Origin: Mansonella perstans
Taxonomy: Eukaryota; Nematoda; Chromadorea; Rhabditida; Onchocercidae
Assembly (NCBI GenBank): GCA_037074765.1
Contig: JBAMDO010000562.1
Coordinates: 1 to 64,000, forward strand
Length of the DNA stretch: 64,000 nucleotides
Direction: 5' to 3'
Below, piece by piece: positions 34,682 through 49,500 of this stretch (position 1 is the stretch's first letter; the number at the start of each line of letters is the position of its first letter). The notes under the pieces were generated by a model, which had not been told where the DNA came from, did no database searches, and was given only the letters and a program-made list of their open reading frames with translations. The position numbers and the translations under genes are program-made.

Positions 34682-35242
34682 CCGTGCACCGATTTTTTCA
34701 TAACTGAATTCATGTTAGAAGGAAATGTCTTGTTTTAATTTACCAAATCTTGTCAGAATATGTTAGTGTAATCATACATGTAAGTCTCGTCACGATTACA
34801 ATTTCGTCTTGGTAAATTGATGCTTCATTATTCGTATTCTATTAAAATGCGTGTTACTAAGAGCTCAGCTGATGTACCTTCCGAGTGCTAAATGAAATAA
34901 ATATCTAGATTCAGTCATTACTCTGCAAAACAGTGCATTGACCTATCTGACAAGGATATCACGTAGTATTATGTGCCGAAAAGTCTGATTCAATTAAGCC
35001 AATTGTTAAAGTAGCAGTATATTGAAATCAAAAAAAAAGACTTTACTCAAAAAAGACTGCTTTACTCTGCAAAAAGGTAGTATTGTCAATTCTAAGGTGT
35101 TATATATTATGTATGGAATATTCCACTAGGATAAACCATTGACGAAATTTGTGATACCATTCAGACATACGGTAAGTACTTAGGAATGGTAATCTCTTAG
35201 CATTACTCGCTGGAACAGATTTAAATATTTACGTGGTTCCAT

Positions 35243-35402
35243 AGAAAAATGGATGTAATGATAACATGGGCATAATGATAACATAGATGTAATGATAACA
35301 TAATGATAATATGGATGTAATATAGCATAATGATAACATATAATGATAACATAGATGTAATGATAACATGGATGTAATGATAACATGTAATGATAACAGA
35401 TG
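35243..35402. repeat. Minisatellite with TAATGATAACAT core
   Basis: About ten irregular copies of the TAATGATAACAT core with spacers ATGGATG, AGATG or none. The minus-strand frame (Tyr/His/Ile-rich) is a by-product of the repeat. Confidence 0.8.
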
Positions 35403-36747
35403 TTCAATCCCACGAACTCTTGCAAAATTTAAAAAATTTTTTTAGCAGATAAAAGCAAAGAATAATTTGATTGCATTTAAACATATAATATTTGTGGAGA
35501 ATAACTTAAGGAAAATCTGGAAGCCATATATCGGAGATAATGGATTGATTGAAAAAGATCTACAATGTAAAGGTGTTTAGGTAATAAACTGATAGATCGA
35601 CCTATACATCATTTATAATGGGTATTTTATCGTGAACTATCGAGATGACAACTAAAATTGATTAACAATAAGACAGATGATTGAAATTTAAACATTACAT
35701 TCAAACAATATCACTTTCTAAATTTCTAGACAAATAGATTCAATAACTTGAAATGAACAAAGATTATAAGTTAATCATGTAATAGATAATTTATCTTTAA
35801 AATATATAAACTGAAACAATTGTATACATCTCGTATCGGAATATTTGATATGATATAAAAATTATATTGGAATATTTGAAAGTTATTTTAATTTTTTCTC
35901 AACAAATATATACAAGCAACACTAATACATACGAACGAATATCATTGGGCCATATTTGTTTGCGATACTAATGGGAAAATATACTTTTTTTTTTCATTAT
36001 ACCTGTTTGTTGAATGCATCTACAATGATATTATGTATCTAAAGTTTAACTACCAGAAATTAAATCCAATTTGAAATTTCATACCTTCAAATTTTAACTG
36101 AAATATATGAAACCACAATTACACAAATATTTTCACAACATTGTCACATTCGTAAAATACACATCGTCGTCCATCGAAACTTTCAACAATTTTAGCAGAC
36201 CTTTGTTTGATCTTTGATCTAAATCGCTGCATTGACCTTGTTTGAACTTTAGATCTAAATCGCTGCATCATTTATTGTTATGCTTGAGGTTATGAAAAAG
36301 TTATATTTGAGGAGTCATTTGTCATATTTTTACAAATGAAACACAATGTTTGCTTCATATTGAACTCATTTACTCTTACCTAATAATTTACTCTTACTTA
36401 ATAATTGAATATTAATTTTTACAAGCATTTTGGAGGAAAAGTCATGCATAGAGTGAAGCAGAACACAGATGGGGCTCATACCTTCTAGAATGCAACATAT
36501 TTGTTTTGGATATCTCGGGAAATTTACCAAGAAAATTTTATGGAAAAATAAACTGCTAAAGACAAAGTCATTTTAAGTTTCAAGTTATTTGGAAAAGTAA
36601 ATTATCACTAGCAAAATCTTTTTATTTATCAAATCGTCAGAGATATCAGGTTGTTGAATTTGTTTACAGCGATGTTGAAGGATTTGGATAGAAGTAACAA
36701 GTGGTCGGTTGATTCATAAATATAATTGTACATTTCAGCATTGAAAA
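35403..36747. other. Intergenic, no supported gene
   Basis: AT-rich spacer upstream of NMD3. A short duplicated block (TTTGATCTAAATCGCTGCAT and a near copy) lies at 36200-36265. Nothing else was seen. Confidence 0.4.
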
Positions 36748-39503
36748 ATGGAAACAGTATGTATGGAAGAAGTAGAACCTGGCAAAATTCTGTGCTGTCA
36801 GTGTGGTACTTCGATTGAACCAAATGCTATGAATATGTGCGTCGCATGTGTACGATCAAGTGTTGATATTACAGAAGGAATACCGAAACAAAGTACAGTT
36901 TACACCACACTTATAGATAAAACAAGTGGTTACTACTTTAGCAATAGTTCTAAATCATCCAGGAGAGGTTGTGTTGCCCTTATTTATTTGTTTATAGTGC
37001 TCCATTTGCTTGTTCAATATAACTTTATTCAGATCGAGCTTTTATGTGTAAGTTCTGCAATCGATGGTTGATACCACCAAATAGTTGGGTACATGCAGAA
37101 AGAGAGTCGAAGGAAATGCTTGATATACTGTTGAAAAAGCTAAGGCCTACAATGAATAAGGTTGTTGCGATTATGCATTGAATCTAAATTTTTTCATTCT
37201 TTTTCCAAGTGTACATATACATATCAGGTGTACCCGCAAAAAATACATTTATGTTATTTAGGTACGCCTTACCGACGCTTGTTTTATATGGACAGAACCA
37301 CATTCAAAAAGAGTGAAATTGAAATTGACTGTGCAGAGTGAAGTACTAACAGGCGCAGTTCTTCAACAAGTTTTCATCGTAGAATTTATTATTGTGAATC
37401 AGGTATATCTTTCTGTTAATTAGCTTTTCCTTTCATCGCTATGAAGCAATGCTAGTATGTAGTAATCGTTTTTTTCCTCGTAATAACCACTTGAGCTTTA
37501 TGTTATGTTAACAAAGGAATTCTATTTTGAAACGTAATGAACAGCTGTTTACATTTTTGAAATATTTTGAGTAAAATAAACATATGTAATGTACAGTGAT
37601 AGTAGTAATTGCTTTTTAGAATAATCCAAACATATATAATCTTCTTAATAATAAAGATTCATTAACTTCCTGTTTATCTAGATGTGTGATGATTGTCGAC
37701 GTGCTGAAGCAAAAGATTTTTGGCGTGCTTGTGTTCAAATTCGTCAAAAGTGTGAATTTAAAAAAACACTATTTTATGTGGAACAACTAGTTCTGAAACA
37801 TGGTGTCCATCTCAGCACTACAGCTATCAAACCTGTACCTACAGGATTTGATTTCTTTTATGCAAAATTGCAGGATGCCAGGAAATTCGTTGATTTCATT
37901 ACCTCACATTTACCATGTAGGTATTCATACGCCCAGGTATGAGCATTGTGTTCTTTTTCTGAAACCTTTTTGAGACTGCAAACTTTTGAACTTTTCTGTA
38001 GTTCTACTTTTGATGAAAAGCAAAGCAAACTTCCTTATTTGGTCGATAGTTAATAATTGTTAACATCACAGTTTTTTAAATAATGACATAAATTATAAAA
38101 ATTTAAACGGAATATTTCATTTTAATGCTTATCATATTAGTCATAAAATGATTATATATGCAAGTCATTAATATTGTTTGAAATATAGGAACTGGTGACA
38201 CATGATGTTAAGAATAATACTTATGACTACAAACACACTTTCTGCATAGAAGTTGCGCCTATATGTCGTCATGACTTAATATGTTTGCCGAGGAAAATAG
38301 CTCAGTCTCTGGGTAATATGAACCAGTTGGTTTTGTGCTTGAGAGTTAATACTGTCATCAGTTTGATCGATCCGAGCACTCTGCAAATAGCAGATATCAA
38401 TTCGTTAGTTAATTGTTTTTCTCTGTTTTCTTTACATTATATTTCATTGTAATGGACGTTATATTAATAAGAACGTCAGAAATGAGTTGATTAGTTTTCA
38501 AAATGAGATTTTCAGAAATGCAGTCATTTTTTAGGGTTCAGTATTGGCGTAATCCCTTTCAAAGTTTGTGTCAATCAAAACGATTATGCGAGTTTTACGT
38601 GTTAGACGTAGAATATAATGATTTTACTCAGCCAACTGCAGGATCGAGCCATTTGTCGATGAGACATCATTTAGCTGACGTCTGGGTAGTTCCTAATAAT
38701 CAAGTATGTGAAACTTTACATTTATTCTGTTATAACTTCCCTTTCTATTTGGAAAACTATTTTGACATTATTACATGGCTGTAAGATGATTTTTATAACC
38801 AACCAATAATGTTAAGTACATGACTTATTCTCAGTTGTTCATCAGATCATTAGATTTTTATTTGCAGATTGGGCAAAACAATCAGGAGGTCTGCGCACGA
38901 TCTCATCTGGGGCATCTGTTAAAACCAGGCGATATTGTGTTAGGTAGAATAGCTCAGTCTTTCGATTTTTTCCTTGGTTATGTCGAGCTTTGTTTGTTCT
39001 TTTTATTTAATATTTTGAAAGAAATAAAGTGCTTTTGTTTTAATTGAAGGATATGATTTACGCAGCAGCAATGTGAACAGCACGTTGCTAGACGATATGA
39101 GGACGGATAAGATACCTGATATCATCTTAGTTAGAAAAATTTACGATCGATCCATACGAAAAGAACGACGTAATTGGAAACTGAAACGACTGATTCAAAA
39201 CGACGGTGATGTATATGATAACTCCTCTATGGGGAATGAATTTGAGGTATGGCTAACATTTCTGTTAGAAAACAAAATGAAAAGAAAACTCATTGCTTAC
39301 ATAATTAATTAGCTGTATTGTAGAGCTTTCTGGAAGATTTGGAGGAGGATGAACAAATGCGGCAGGAAGTCAACATTTATCGGGATAATGCAAAAAAACA
39401 AACAGCTTGTTTTAAAGACATCGCATCAGATTTGCCACTGGGTCCTTCACTTCATGAAATGTTGGATGATCTTGACCTCAATACCGATGCTGAAATGAAT
39501 TAA
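36748..39503 (+). CDS. nmd-3: 60S ribosomal subunit export protein NMD3
   Basis: Adaptor that binds the pre-60S subunit and carries it through nuclear pores via CRM1. Nine exons, 36748-36892, 37033-37160, 37262-37402, 37682-37936, 38189-38403, 38535-38703, 38868-38943, 39050-39246, 39324-39503, join in phase to 501 aa (human 503). Seen: N-terminal zinc-binding cysteines in ILCCQCGTSIEPNAMNMCVA, CKFCNRWLIPPNSWV, WTEPHSKRVKLKL, the second cysteine pair CDDCRRAEAKDFW, SLGNMNQLVLCLRV, SHLGHLLKPGD, an RRNWKLKRL basic block and an acidic C-terminus (FLEDLEEDEQ) with a leucine-rich export-like motif (LHEMLDDLDL). The exon 1 donor (GTACAG) was chosen because IPKQ then aligns without a gap; a later donor at 36966 would insert 25 residues. 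Confidence 0.93.
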
Positions 39504-40526
39504 TGAAATTTAGCTTGTTTTTAACCTCTTAAACATGTTGATTGCAGTCAGTTTATCTTACTTCTTATCCCTGTTTTTATACTTTTACACATATTGACTG
39601 CAATCATTTTATCTTGTTTTTTATCAGATATATCCTGACAGATTTGTTAAGATTCTTAAAGAATCATCATGAGAATCGCTCAAATGAAATAAGGGACCGC
39701 AGAAATGCGTAATTGTTATTATTTCTCTGTCCCCTGTTGATACGATTTATTCTAACTGAGAAGCTCATAATAAATAGTTGATTTTAGCATTCGCATTTTA
39801 TATCTGATCGTTCTGCAATCGATATACTTTATATTATTAGTAAATTTGATGCATTATACAGAATTTTTTACAATATTCAATAATTGAGTGAAACGCAGTA
39901 ATCTTTATGGATACGCCAAAAGATATGCTAAAAAAAAAAATGCTCTACGAGAAAATAATGAAAATGGTATTTGATTGTTTAAATGGAAGTGTTTGAAGCA
40001 TCTAGCATGAATGTTCAAATTTCATCTACATAGTTTTATCATTAAGCTTTGAATGTAATAATTACACTGGCTGTAAGAAATACTTAGTAAAATGAATTTT
40101 GCCGTATTTGAATATAAAATGAATTCAACTTTCATAGTTGTAATTGTTCAATATAAGTTAAAATAGAAAATTATAAAAGAAAATGGTAAGGAAACTAATC
40201 GTAGATACAATAATTCTATGTATATTTATAAATCTTTAGAATTAATACAGATCATAAAAGAAATTATAGTGAAAATAAATACAGCAATATCTATTGCAAA
40301 ATAGATAGTATGTAATATTGGCAGTTGGTTTGTTGAAAAATCAATGTTGTATCGAAAAACCAGATTAATTGCAGCATGAAATGGATGTTCTCTCCATCAA
40401 TAATAGGTGGTCACTTTTTTGGATGATATAATTGTTGTGGTCACTACCAAATTTAACTAACTCCTCTTCTGCTAATTGTTTTCACTGCTTTTATTGGAAT
40501 GTTATTTTAAACATTCTGCAGAACTT
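39504..40526. other. Intergenic, no supported gene
   Basis: AT-rich spacer between NMD3 and LRK-1. No coding or RNA feature was supported. Confidence 0.4.
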
Positions 40527-43500
40527 ATGGATGAGAAATCAAGCCCAGAGGAAAGTGGTGAATTAGTCTATGAAGTGAGTTTTTTTTTTCCTCTAAACTT
40601 TCTTATTTAAGCTATGTTTATTTCCATTTTCTCAAAAATCTCTTCTTAGTTTCAACAGGATTATTTGAACTAGTAAACATAATTTAAAAAAGACTCTATT
40701 AGATTCCTGGTTTTTCTCCTAAAGTTTTTGATAAAAAAATTCTTACTGAATTAACGATTTCAAAGTATTTTAGTAGTTCTTACTTGTTTGTTATGCACTG
40801 AAGATTTGAAAGGAGGTTTTTTTTTTTCTTTTTTTTTTTTTTAAGAAACTTTGCCTTTCTAGGACTTATCAGCACAAGTTTTATGACATTTTTTAGGCAG
40901 TGAAATATGAAAGCGAAGAACTCCTACGAGAACTGTTGGAGGCCAATCCAGGAAAAGTATATTATAGAGACAAGCATGGTCGAAGTGCCCTGCACATTGC
41001 CGCTCAAAATGGCAACATAGCTATCTTGGACCTTCTAATAAAAGCTGGAGGTGGACGTTTTGTTCAATTATTGTTGAAACAGTCATTGATACTGTTGTTG
41101 AAATAGTATCAACGATAAAGTTATCGTAACATTACTGTTTCAACAATAAAATTATTGTTGATACGTAATGTAGCTTATGTCAGATTCTCTGATTTATTTA
41201 GAAACATTCATTCTTTTCTGTAACGGATAGTATTTACGTTTGAATGTATTTTCTTAATTATTTGTAGCGGACGTAAACAGTATGGCTGGTCCGAATGCAC
41301 TGTGCGCCACTCCTTTACATCTCGCCGCAGCTGCGGGACGTTTAGAAGCGGTGCAACATCTAATTGAAGCTGGAGCAGAGCTTTTGGCTACTGATCTCAG
41401 AGACCATTGTGCACTGGAATTAGCGCAAATGGCGAATCAGTTCGAGACTGCTTGCCTTCTCATCGATGCTATCGGTTTGTTTGCATAAATTATTACTTAA
41501 ATTAATAAATTATTTAGATGTTTAAGATTTGATTGCACTTAGAATGAGGTAAATAAGGAAAGCGATACATAACGGCTGAAAAATAAAATCTGGAATATGG
41601 TTCGTTTATTATGGTTTTTTTTTTTGCTAGAGGAGATATTTTCAACATTCGATAATTTTGTAATGCTAATTTGTAGATGTTTTATGTTTAGTTGTTTTAG
41701 CAAAATAGTCCAAGATTGACCAGAAATCGTAGGACGTCGTCGTAACACATTTCATCTTTGTTTTTTCCGTGATTTTTTCTTCGTTCAGAATCAGTTCGCA
41801 ATAAAACTCGTCAACTGCACGATGATCTCGTCAAATCTGCGGAAGAAGGAGATGTCAGAACTGTTGTTGATGCTTTGCCGAACCTTACTAGTGCTAACTA
41901 CGATGCTGTCCTGAACGGTGCAACGTTGGATCGTAAATGTGTTTTATTCTTGTATGTTTTAATCTTGCATCACTTTGTTGCAAATCACTCAGTCGAGATT
42001 ATTCATACTTTAGTAGTTTGGGATATACTACATCATAAAAATTTTACCTGTTATCTGCGAATTAAGTTGTTTAATAATTTATGTGTAATGAGTAATATGA
42101 GAAATGTATCCTTTCTCCTTAAAATAAGGTTGGGTTTTACTGGGAGTCTTGTTATTCTAATTGAGAATAAAAATATGGTCCAAACCAAAATCGGGAATAT
42201 TTGCTAGATATAATCGGCACTCGCACTGTTGTTTCTTTTTCATCAAGGAAAAAATGAGAAAAAATACTTTCTGTAACTTAAATCTGTGTTTTGGAATTCG
42301 GGAATGGCGAGAATTTATAGAGATGGCAGAAATTTATAGAGCTACCAAAAGAGGAATCAACATGACAACTGCGCAAGATTCGTAACCTATCCTTTTAATG
42401 CCTTAGTTGGCATAAGATCAGGACGTTGTTGATACTTTGTATTATTATTGCTATTCTAAAACTTCTTTTAAACTCGAGAAAAAAGTCGCGCTAATGTGCT
42501 TTTAGTATAATTTTTGTAAGCTTGAAACAAAGCAAATATTGATTCATTAGCAAAGAAAAGAAATATTAGATATACATTATGGTTAGATTTGTTTATGACC
42601 ATTCGAATATGGTTTATGTGGGAATATATCTCAATATTAGACATTTTTGAACGGTAGTAATATTCTATAAAGAAGAAATTATTGATTTTGTGTTATAATT
42701 TTTGTTTGTTTATTAATGAAAGTTTTCTAAAGTCAAATTAGGTTTTTTTTATCGACAATGTGAATCAATCTTTAGAGCTTGCTTGAATGGGCAAAAACAA
42801 GTCGTTGAGACTTTATTGAATGTACAAGGTCATACACTCGTGCAACCAAATACTCACGACACAGTATTACACGCCGCCATATCATCCCGAAAACCAGTCA
42901 TCGTAGAAATGATTCTTAAGGTTTATCTTTATATTTCCTTGTTATCATGCAGATAATTCATTTGTTCTGCTATTGAAGAATACAGATGCTTTCAGGCATT
43001 TACATATTTGGTGACTGCAAAGAATGCGGACGGTAGTACAGCATTGCATTGCGCGTCGCAATGTGGCAGTCTAGATATCGTTAAGCTGTGCGTTCTTTCC
43101 TGTATACTTTTTTATATTGCCATGTTGTTTTCATAGTATTTTTAATTTGTTATATATATTGTTTTTTATGGTATCTTTAGTCTATCGTACTGCTCCATGT
43201 CTTGTTTTCTTCTGTATTTTTCTCGTTTTTTTTTCAGGTTGGTAGAATTTCCGTACGAGGATGATGTTCTCACAAAAATTGAGGATATATCTGGACGTTT
43301 CAGTTATCGTTTCGTGTTAGACGTTAACGGATTGGATGCACAATGTCGTACTGCTCTATATCTTGCCGTCGCAAATTCGTATTATGATGTCGTCAAGTAT
43401 TTACTTGAAGTTAGTGTGGTGCTATGAAAATTATACGCGTGATATTCTTATATATTTAATATGTTTGTTAGAAATTTTTACCGGACTGGTTAAGTGTGCT

Positions 43501-46500
43501 ACGAAATTGATATTTTTTGAACATCCCAAAGTTTGATTCGTTGGTTTTTTTTTAGGTTGAATTCGTGTCGATGGACACTGATGAGAAATGTCCATTCGAA
43601 ATTGATGTGTATTGCAATGGTGGGAAAACTCCACTTATGGTAGCTGCAGCAAACGCCGACATAGCTTTAGTGAAGTATATATCCTTTTTTTTTTAAAAAA
43701 ATTCTATTAAAAATTAAATTTTGGTTGTTTTATGCCATTTTCTCGTCAATTATCCTTGAGTTTAAACATCATTGCAATAAATAGAATCCTTTAATTCCCC
43801 TATTAATCTTTGGATTTCAGATTTATGTAAGCTCCGCTTTTTTTTATACTTTTTCTTGAAAGTTCGTTTCTTACTATTCAGAGTAAGACTACCAGGTTTA
43901 TTTAGACTTTAGCTCACTAAATTTTTGGTGTTGATTCATCCTATTGATCAGGTCCAAAAGCTATTCATAGTGTCTTCCATTTGCATATATTAAAAAATTT
44001 CATTGAAATAATTCGCCTATATATCTGTCATAAATATATCGAAAATATATCACCAACATAACCGCCAAAATATCTTGTACCTTTTGCGTACTCGTTGCTA
44101 TAATTCCATCTTTCCCACATGAGGATGCTTTATCTTTGAGTATAACGGAACAAGGATTAATTAGCTTTATCGACATTCTAATTTCTTTTTTATTGAATTT
44201 AAAAAGTAGTGATTCTATAAATTATTAGTGATATATGTAAGGAGAGGACTAGTAATTATTATGGAAATAAGGGTTTTCAGATTACTAGTGGATCATGGCG
44301 CAGACGTAAACCTACCTTGTGGACTCACAGATGCAGACATCAATAGTGTAGATGGTGCACGATGTGTTGGTTCTGGTGCTCTCAATGAAGCATGCAGAAT
44401 TGGTTGTGTTTCTTTAGTGCAGTTGTTGCTCCAACGAGGAGCTGTTGACCATGAGAACGTTGCTCTCGCTACGGCCTTCAAGGTACAATTTTTAATTTTT
44501 CTTGTTGAAAATTTATTTTCTATATGTTCCATTTCAGTACAATCAGGATTCGTTAGTGAAGCTGTTCCTGCTGCGTCTTGCTTTCGTGGATCCAGAATAC
44601 CGTATCAACAAAAAGAGTGTAGATATAGGACAGATGTCAGTAAATCGTAACCAACAATCTTCAGCCGTGTATCCCACAACGCCATGCATGCTTAACTGGC
44701 ATAACGCAAGTTTAGAGACTGTTTCGAACGATTGGCTTATTGCCGCATCCCTCCAAGTTAATCACAGGTTGAGGACATCACGGTTAGTTATTTTTTCATC
44801 ACCAAAAACAGTTATTATTATTCATTCTGTCGAAATTTTGCTAATGAAGCACATTTCTGTTTTTCATGTTCTTGTAAATGAAAAGCGGAAATTAAAATGG
44901 AATCTGGTGTTACACTCTTTTGCCTCTTTTGACTCTGTAAAATTTTACAGAATGGCATTAGCAGCTCTTACACGAATCGATTTATCGAAGAATAAGATGA
45001 AGGTACTTAGTGGACAACTACTGCAGTTGCCTTCATTGAGGAGCCTAAATGCAGCATATAACGAAATAACAGAAATTGAGATTCCTAATGATGGCTTTCA
45101 TTTGCCGCTTCTAGAAAGCTTGTTACTCGAATTTAACAAGCTATCAGTTTTACCAGACGAAGTACGCTTTCTCAAATAACCTACAATATCTATCTTGTTT
45201 GATTTTGTTGTCATTTTATTTTTATAGAATTATAAGAATTATATTTGAGGAAGAAATACAAGCTGCAATAATTTCAGATTAGCTTTAGGAATAATTTCAA
45301 AATACCTTAAGTTTTTTTCTTTTTTTTGGGGGGGAAGCAACAAAGGGACATCGTACAATGAATGGCAAGCTTTTAATTTCAGTTATTCACAAGTAGGCTG
45401 CCAGTATTAAATTTCCTGGATGTGTCGCATAATAAGTTGTGTTCTCTTCCGGAGACTCTGTGGTTTGCACCAAAGTTGCGAGAACTGAATGTGTCCAACA
45501 ATGCCCTTTCTGTGTTACCGGCAATTGGTTCTGTGCAGTTTCGGTCTTCGAATAGTCTTTTTGAAATCGAGCAGCCAGAACCACTCTATTCGGATCAAAG
45601 CAACTTATCAACGGATGACTCCTTGAGTACTGGCGGACGTAATGATGATTCTAACATTACTACTCATGAATTGAAAAGGTCTTTTAAGATCAATTTTTTT
45701 GCATTCTGTGTAAAAAAAAGTTGCTCCGCAAGGGTTGATCAAATTTAATGAATATTATAATGCTTTTGATCCATGAAGTATTTGAATGTTTTTTGTTTGC
45801 CTTCAGGCACAATATATGGCAGACGAGCATACGACTGGCTCTATCGGAGGAATCAGATACCGAGAATGGACCTGTATCTTCCTTTTCCATGATTTCTGTT
45901 TTTAATGTGTCACACAATAATGTAGGTGATATATAATTGTTTCCAACTTATTTCAACGTAAATTTGCATTCCTTTTTGTTTCAGATTATCTGAAAGAAAA
46001 ATTTACTGTAATTCTGCATTAATGCAGATATCAGTATCATAGTTTCTGGGTTTTAAGAGAATTATTTACAGATTAAAGTGATGCCGTCGTGTTTGGCGTG
46101 TTGTTGTCCACATTTAACCAGATTCAATATATCGTTCAACCAGCTGACATCTCTTGGTCCACTGCAATGTTTACCCTCTCGATTGAGACACTTGGATGTT
46201 TCTAATAATCAGCTTGTTATTGCTTTCGAGCATCCAACTATTGTGCACTTAGTGTGTCATGCTAGTAATGCTTCGTCAGATGAAATTTCATCAATGAGAC
46301 GTGCAAGTCCTTTACGAAATTCACGTAAATTTTATGACTTACTTCATATATTAAATTTTGCTTATTTTTCAGTTTCTCTTGCTGAGTCGTTCGAGTATTT
46401 TCAATTATTAGTCCATTTTTAGCTATCGTCAAAATGTAACTTTTCCTGAAATTTGCTTTTTTTACTATGAATTACGCAGATACCGTTGCTTTAGGATCTC

Positions 46501-49500
46501 GCTCAAAATCAGCAGTTCGTAGTCAACGCTCGTTAAGTGTCGCTCCGGTTGGCGAGGCATTATGTGATACATTTATCAATGCTTGTCCTCATAAGCAGCA
46601 CACAAGATTAGAATCATTACGCACGTTTCTGGTGGCTAATAATCGTCTTACCGAAATTCCTCTGTTTGTTCCCAGTTCGAAGATCATTTCATCTCCAAAA
46701 AAAAAGAACGTGAAAGTCGACAAAGGTGTTCTGCGGTAGAGTTTGTTTTTCATATATTAGATGATGCAGATTCAGACGTATTATTATGCCTACTGTGGAA
46801 TTTAGGAGGCATCAGCATTATATCTGAACTAAATGGATGAACTGGAAAAGTGAAAATAAATAATAATTTTCACTCATTTTAAATGTTTTCTAGGCTAGAA
46901 AACAAATATTATTTCCTGCTCTCACAACCCTTGATGTGAGTAATAATTTCGTGTCAAACGTTCCTGCAGCGCTGTCAAACTTGGTATCTTTGTCTGTGTT
47001 AAACTTGAGTGGAAATAGTGGCATTGAAATGCTACCTCCAGAGTTGGGCCTCCTCAGTAAGTTTCATTCTTTTTTCTTTGTCACTTCCTCTAATTTTTGT
47101 TTATGTTACTGAAATCTCACTTTAGGTAAACTTTGGAATCTTGTTCTGAAAGGTTGTTCATTGCGAGATCCGCTCAAGAGCATGGTGCATGTGGAGAGTT
47201 ACAAAACTGTCGATTTAATTGCATATCTAAAATCCGTCTTGGAAGAGTATGTCACTTCAGCTCTTCCTTACTTTATCTTGTTACACATTAATAATAAAGT
47301 TAAGTTGAAAGCAGTTTTTGCGCTTCTTGTTGGTTTTTCAATCTTTTGTAATTTTAAATATTAATATGTCGACCATATTCATGTTGCAGTTCTCGTCCAT
47401 ATACATGGCTTAAACTGATGATCGTTGGAGTGCAAGGAATTGGAAAAACTTCACTTTTACAACAAATTCGTTTGGAGGGTACGGTGAGCAAAAGGGCAGT
47501 ACCAAACGATGTAGTTTTTTTACTGTATCACGGCTTATTTTCTGTATCATGTCTTATTTTTATATGATTTTCAAGTTCTTTGAAAAGTTTTTTAACTTGT
47601 TTATTGTGATTGGTATTTCCTCTAGTTTGGTTACTTTTGCTTTCTATGTAAAATTTTTTGGAAAAATTCATTAAAATGGACTGCAGAGCTGGTCGAAAAG
47701 AATGGGCCACAGTACAGGTAGCAGTGGAAGTCGTACAGCAAAGGGTGCCAATATTTCCACGGTGGGTGTTGACATCGCTGAATGGACCTATGAACCGAAA
47801 AAAATGAAAGGTAAAAGACAAAATTACAGAAGCTTGTGATTACCTATAATATATTGACCTTGAGATGCTGCCTAATGGTATATAATATAATATATATTAC
47901 CATATGCAATATAATATATATTGAATAATATAATATATTTGACCATATGTAATATAGTATATATTGACCTTGAGATGCTGCCCAGTGCGAATGCAAATAA
48001 AAAAAAATGAAGGAAGTTTTCTTTTTGTTATTTGCTTCATAATATTTGTCGATGTATCAGTGTGTTCTTTTTTTCCATTTCTCGTTTTGTAATTTGGCTT
48101 CCAGTTGAGATTTTTTAGGTGAGCCGACTTTCGGTCCTCTTACATTTCGTACATGGGATTTCGGTGGACAACGAGAATACTATGCCACCCACCAATACTT
48201 TTTATCCCGGCGTTCTTTATATGTATTAGTTTGGAAAGTCACTGATGGTGAAGCAGCATTGCCAGATTTACGTCAGTGGCTCGTCAACATACAGGTCAGA
48301 AGTTTGAAATTTATATTTCTTCATTTTCAGCAGTAATTTCGATTTTGTCGTTTTATGCATGATCTAATAGTTGTTAGATGGGTCACTTTTTTAGGCTCCT
48401 TTGGTAATTTTATATCATTGTTTCAGTACTTTTCGATATTGTTTCATCTAGTTACAGGCTCGTGCACCGAATTCCCCAGTAATCATCGTTGGTACCCATG
48501 TTGACCAAATCTTTTCCAATCCTGAACGTTTCCCATCTACTTATCTGGACGATCTGAATGCAGTCATCAGAGGTTTGGCATCATTTTTTAAATATTTTTT
48601 TATGAAATATCATTGGAAAATTTACAATAAATTTTGTCATGAAGTATACAGTTTCTTCGAGAATTTTGCAACAAAATTTATTAAAGTTGTCTCAGGTTAG
48701 TTTTCAGCTGTCATCATTTTTCTTTGGTCTTTTTCATACTCAGTGAATTGTTGTGTCATCTTTATCAATTTTTATTGTACTTCAGGAGAATGAAATTACA
48801 GATCACTTTGTGATGGTACCTGATGCAGATAAAAAAGGTCTACCACGTGTCGTTGAGTCACTGTTTGTCTCTTCAAAAACGAAGCAGAATATTCGCATGC
48901 TTTGTAATTTGCTGTACCGAACGGCTTATGATATTCGAACAGCAAATAGCAAAGAACGACTCTTAGATCAGAAAATTCCTGCTTCGTATATGGCTTTGGA
49001 AAAAGTTACTTTCATGTATTCTAGTATAGTATCAAATTTTTCATTTCTTTTTTGATATCTTTTTTTTACAAGATCGTGGAGACTTGATTGTTGGTCCAGA
49101 TGATCATTCAAGCTATTCTGCTATCGCTATATTTTTATTCTTTCCAGCTGTTTTTTGCTTACTCACTGCTATTATTTACCAGATAGTAGTAGAAATGGCA
49201 GATGAACGACATTCAATTGGGGTAGAACCAGTTATGACGGGTAGTGATTTTCGCACTGTTGTCCAAGAGCGGATGTTGAAGAATTATGGTCGTGCGTTCC
49301 GTGATGACATTGAATTTAACCACGCCTGCTCATTTCTGCATGAGAATGGTTAGCTTTCTCTTTTGATGCTTTTAATTTCCCATCCAAAAAGGAATGGAAT
49401 AATAATAGTTTTATTATTACTGAAATAGGAATTTAGATAAATTCAATCAGTGAATAAAAAGATATGCCAATAAATATGGTGGCTTATAAGCTTGGTAACA

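Noticed and set aside
35180..35425. 81-codon minus frame rich in YHY/CYHY
   Set aside because: It is made of minisatellite units without splice or family support.
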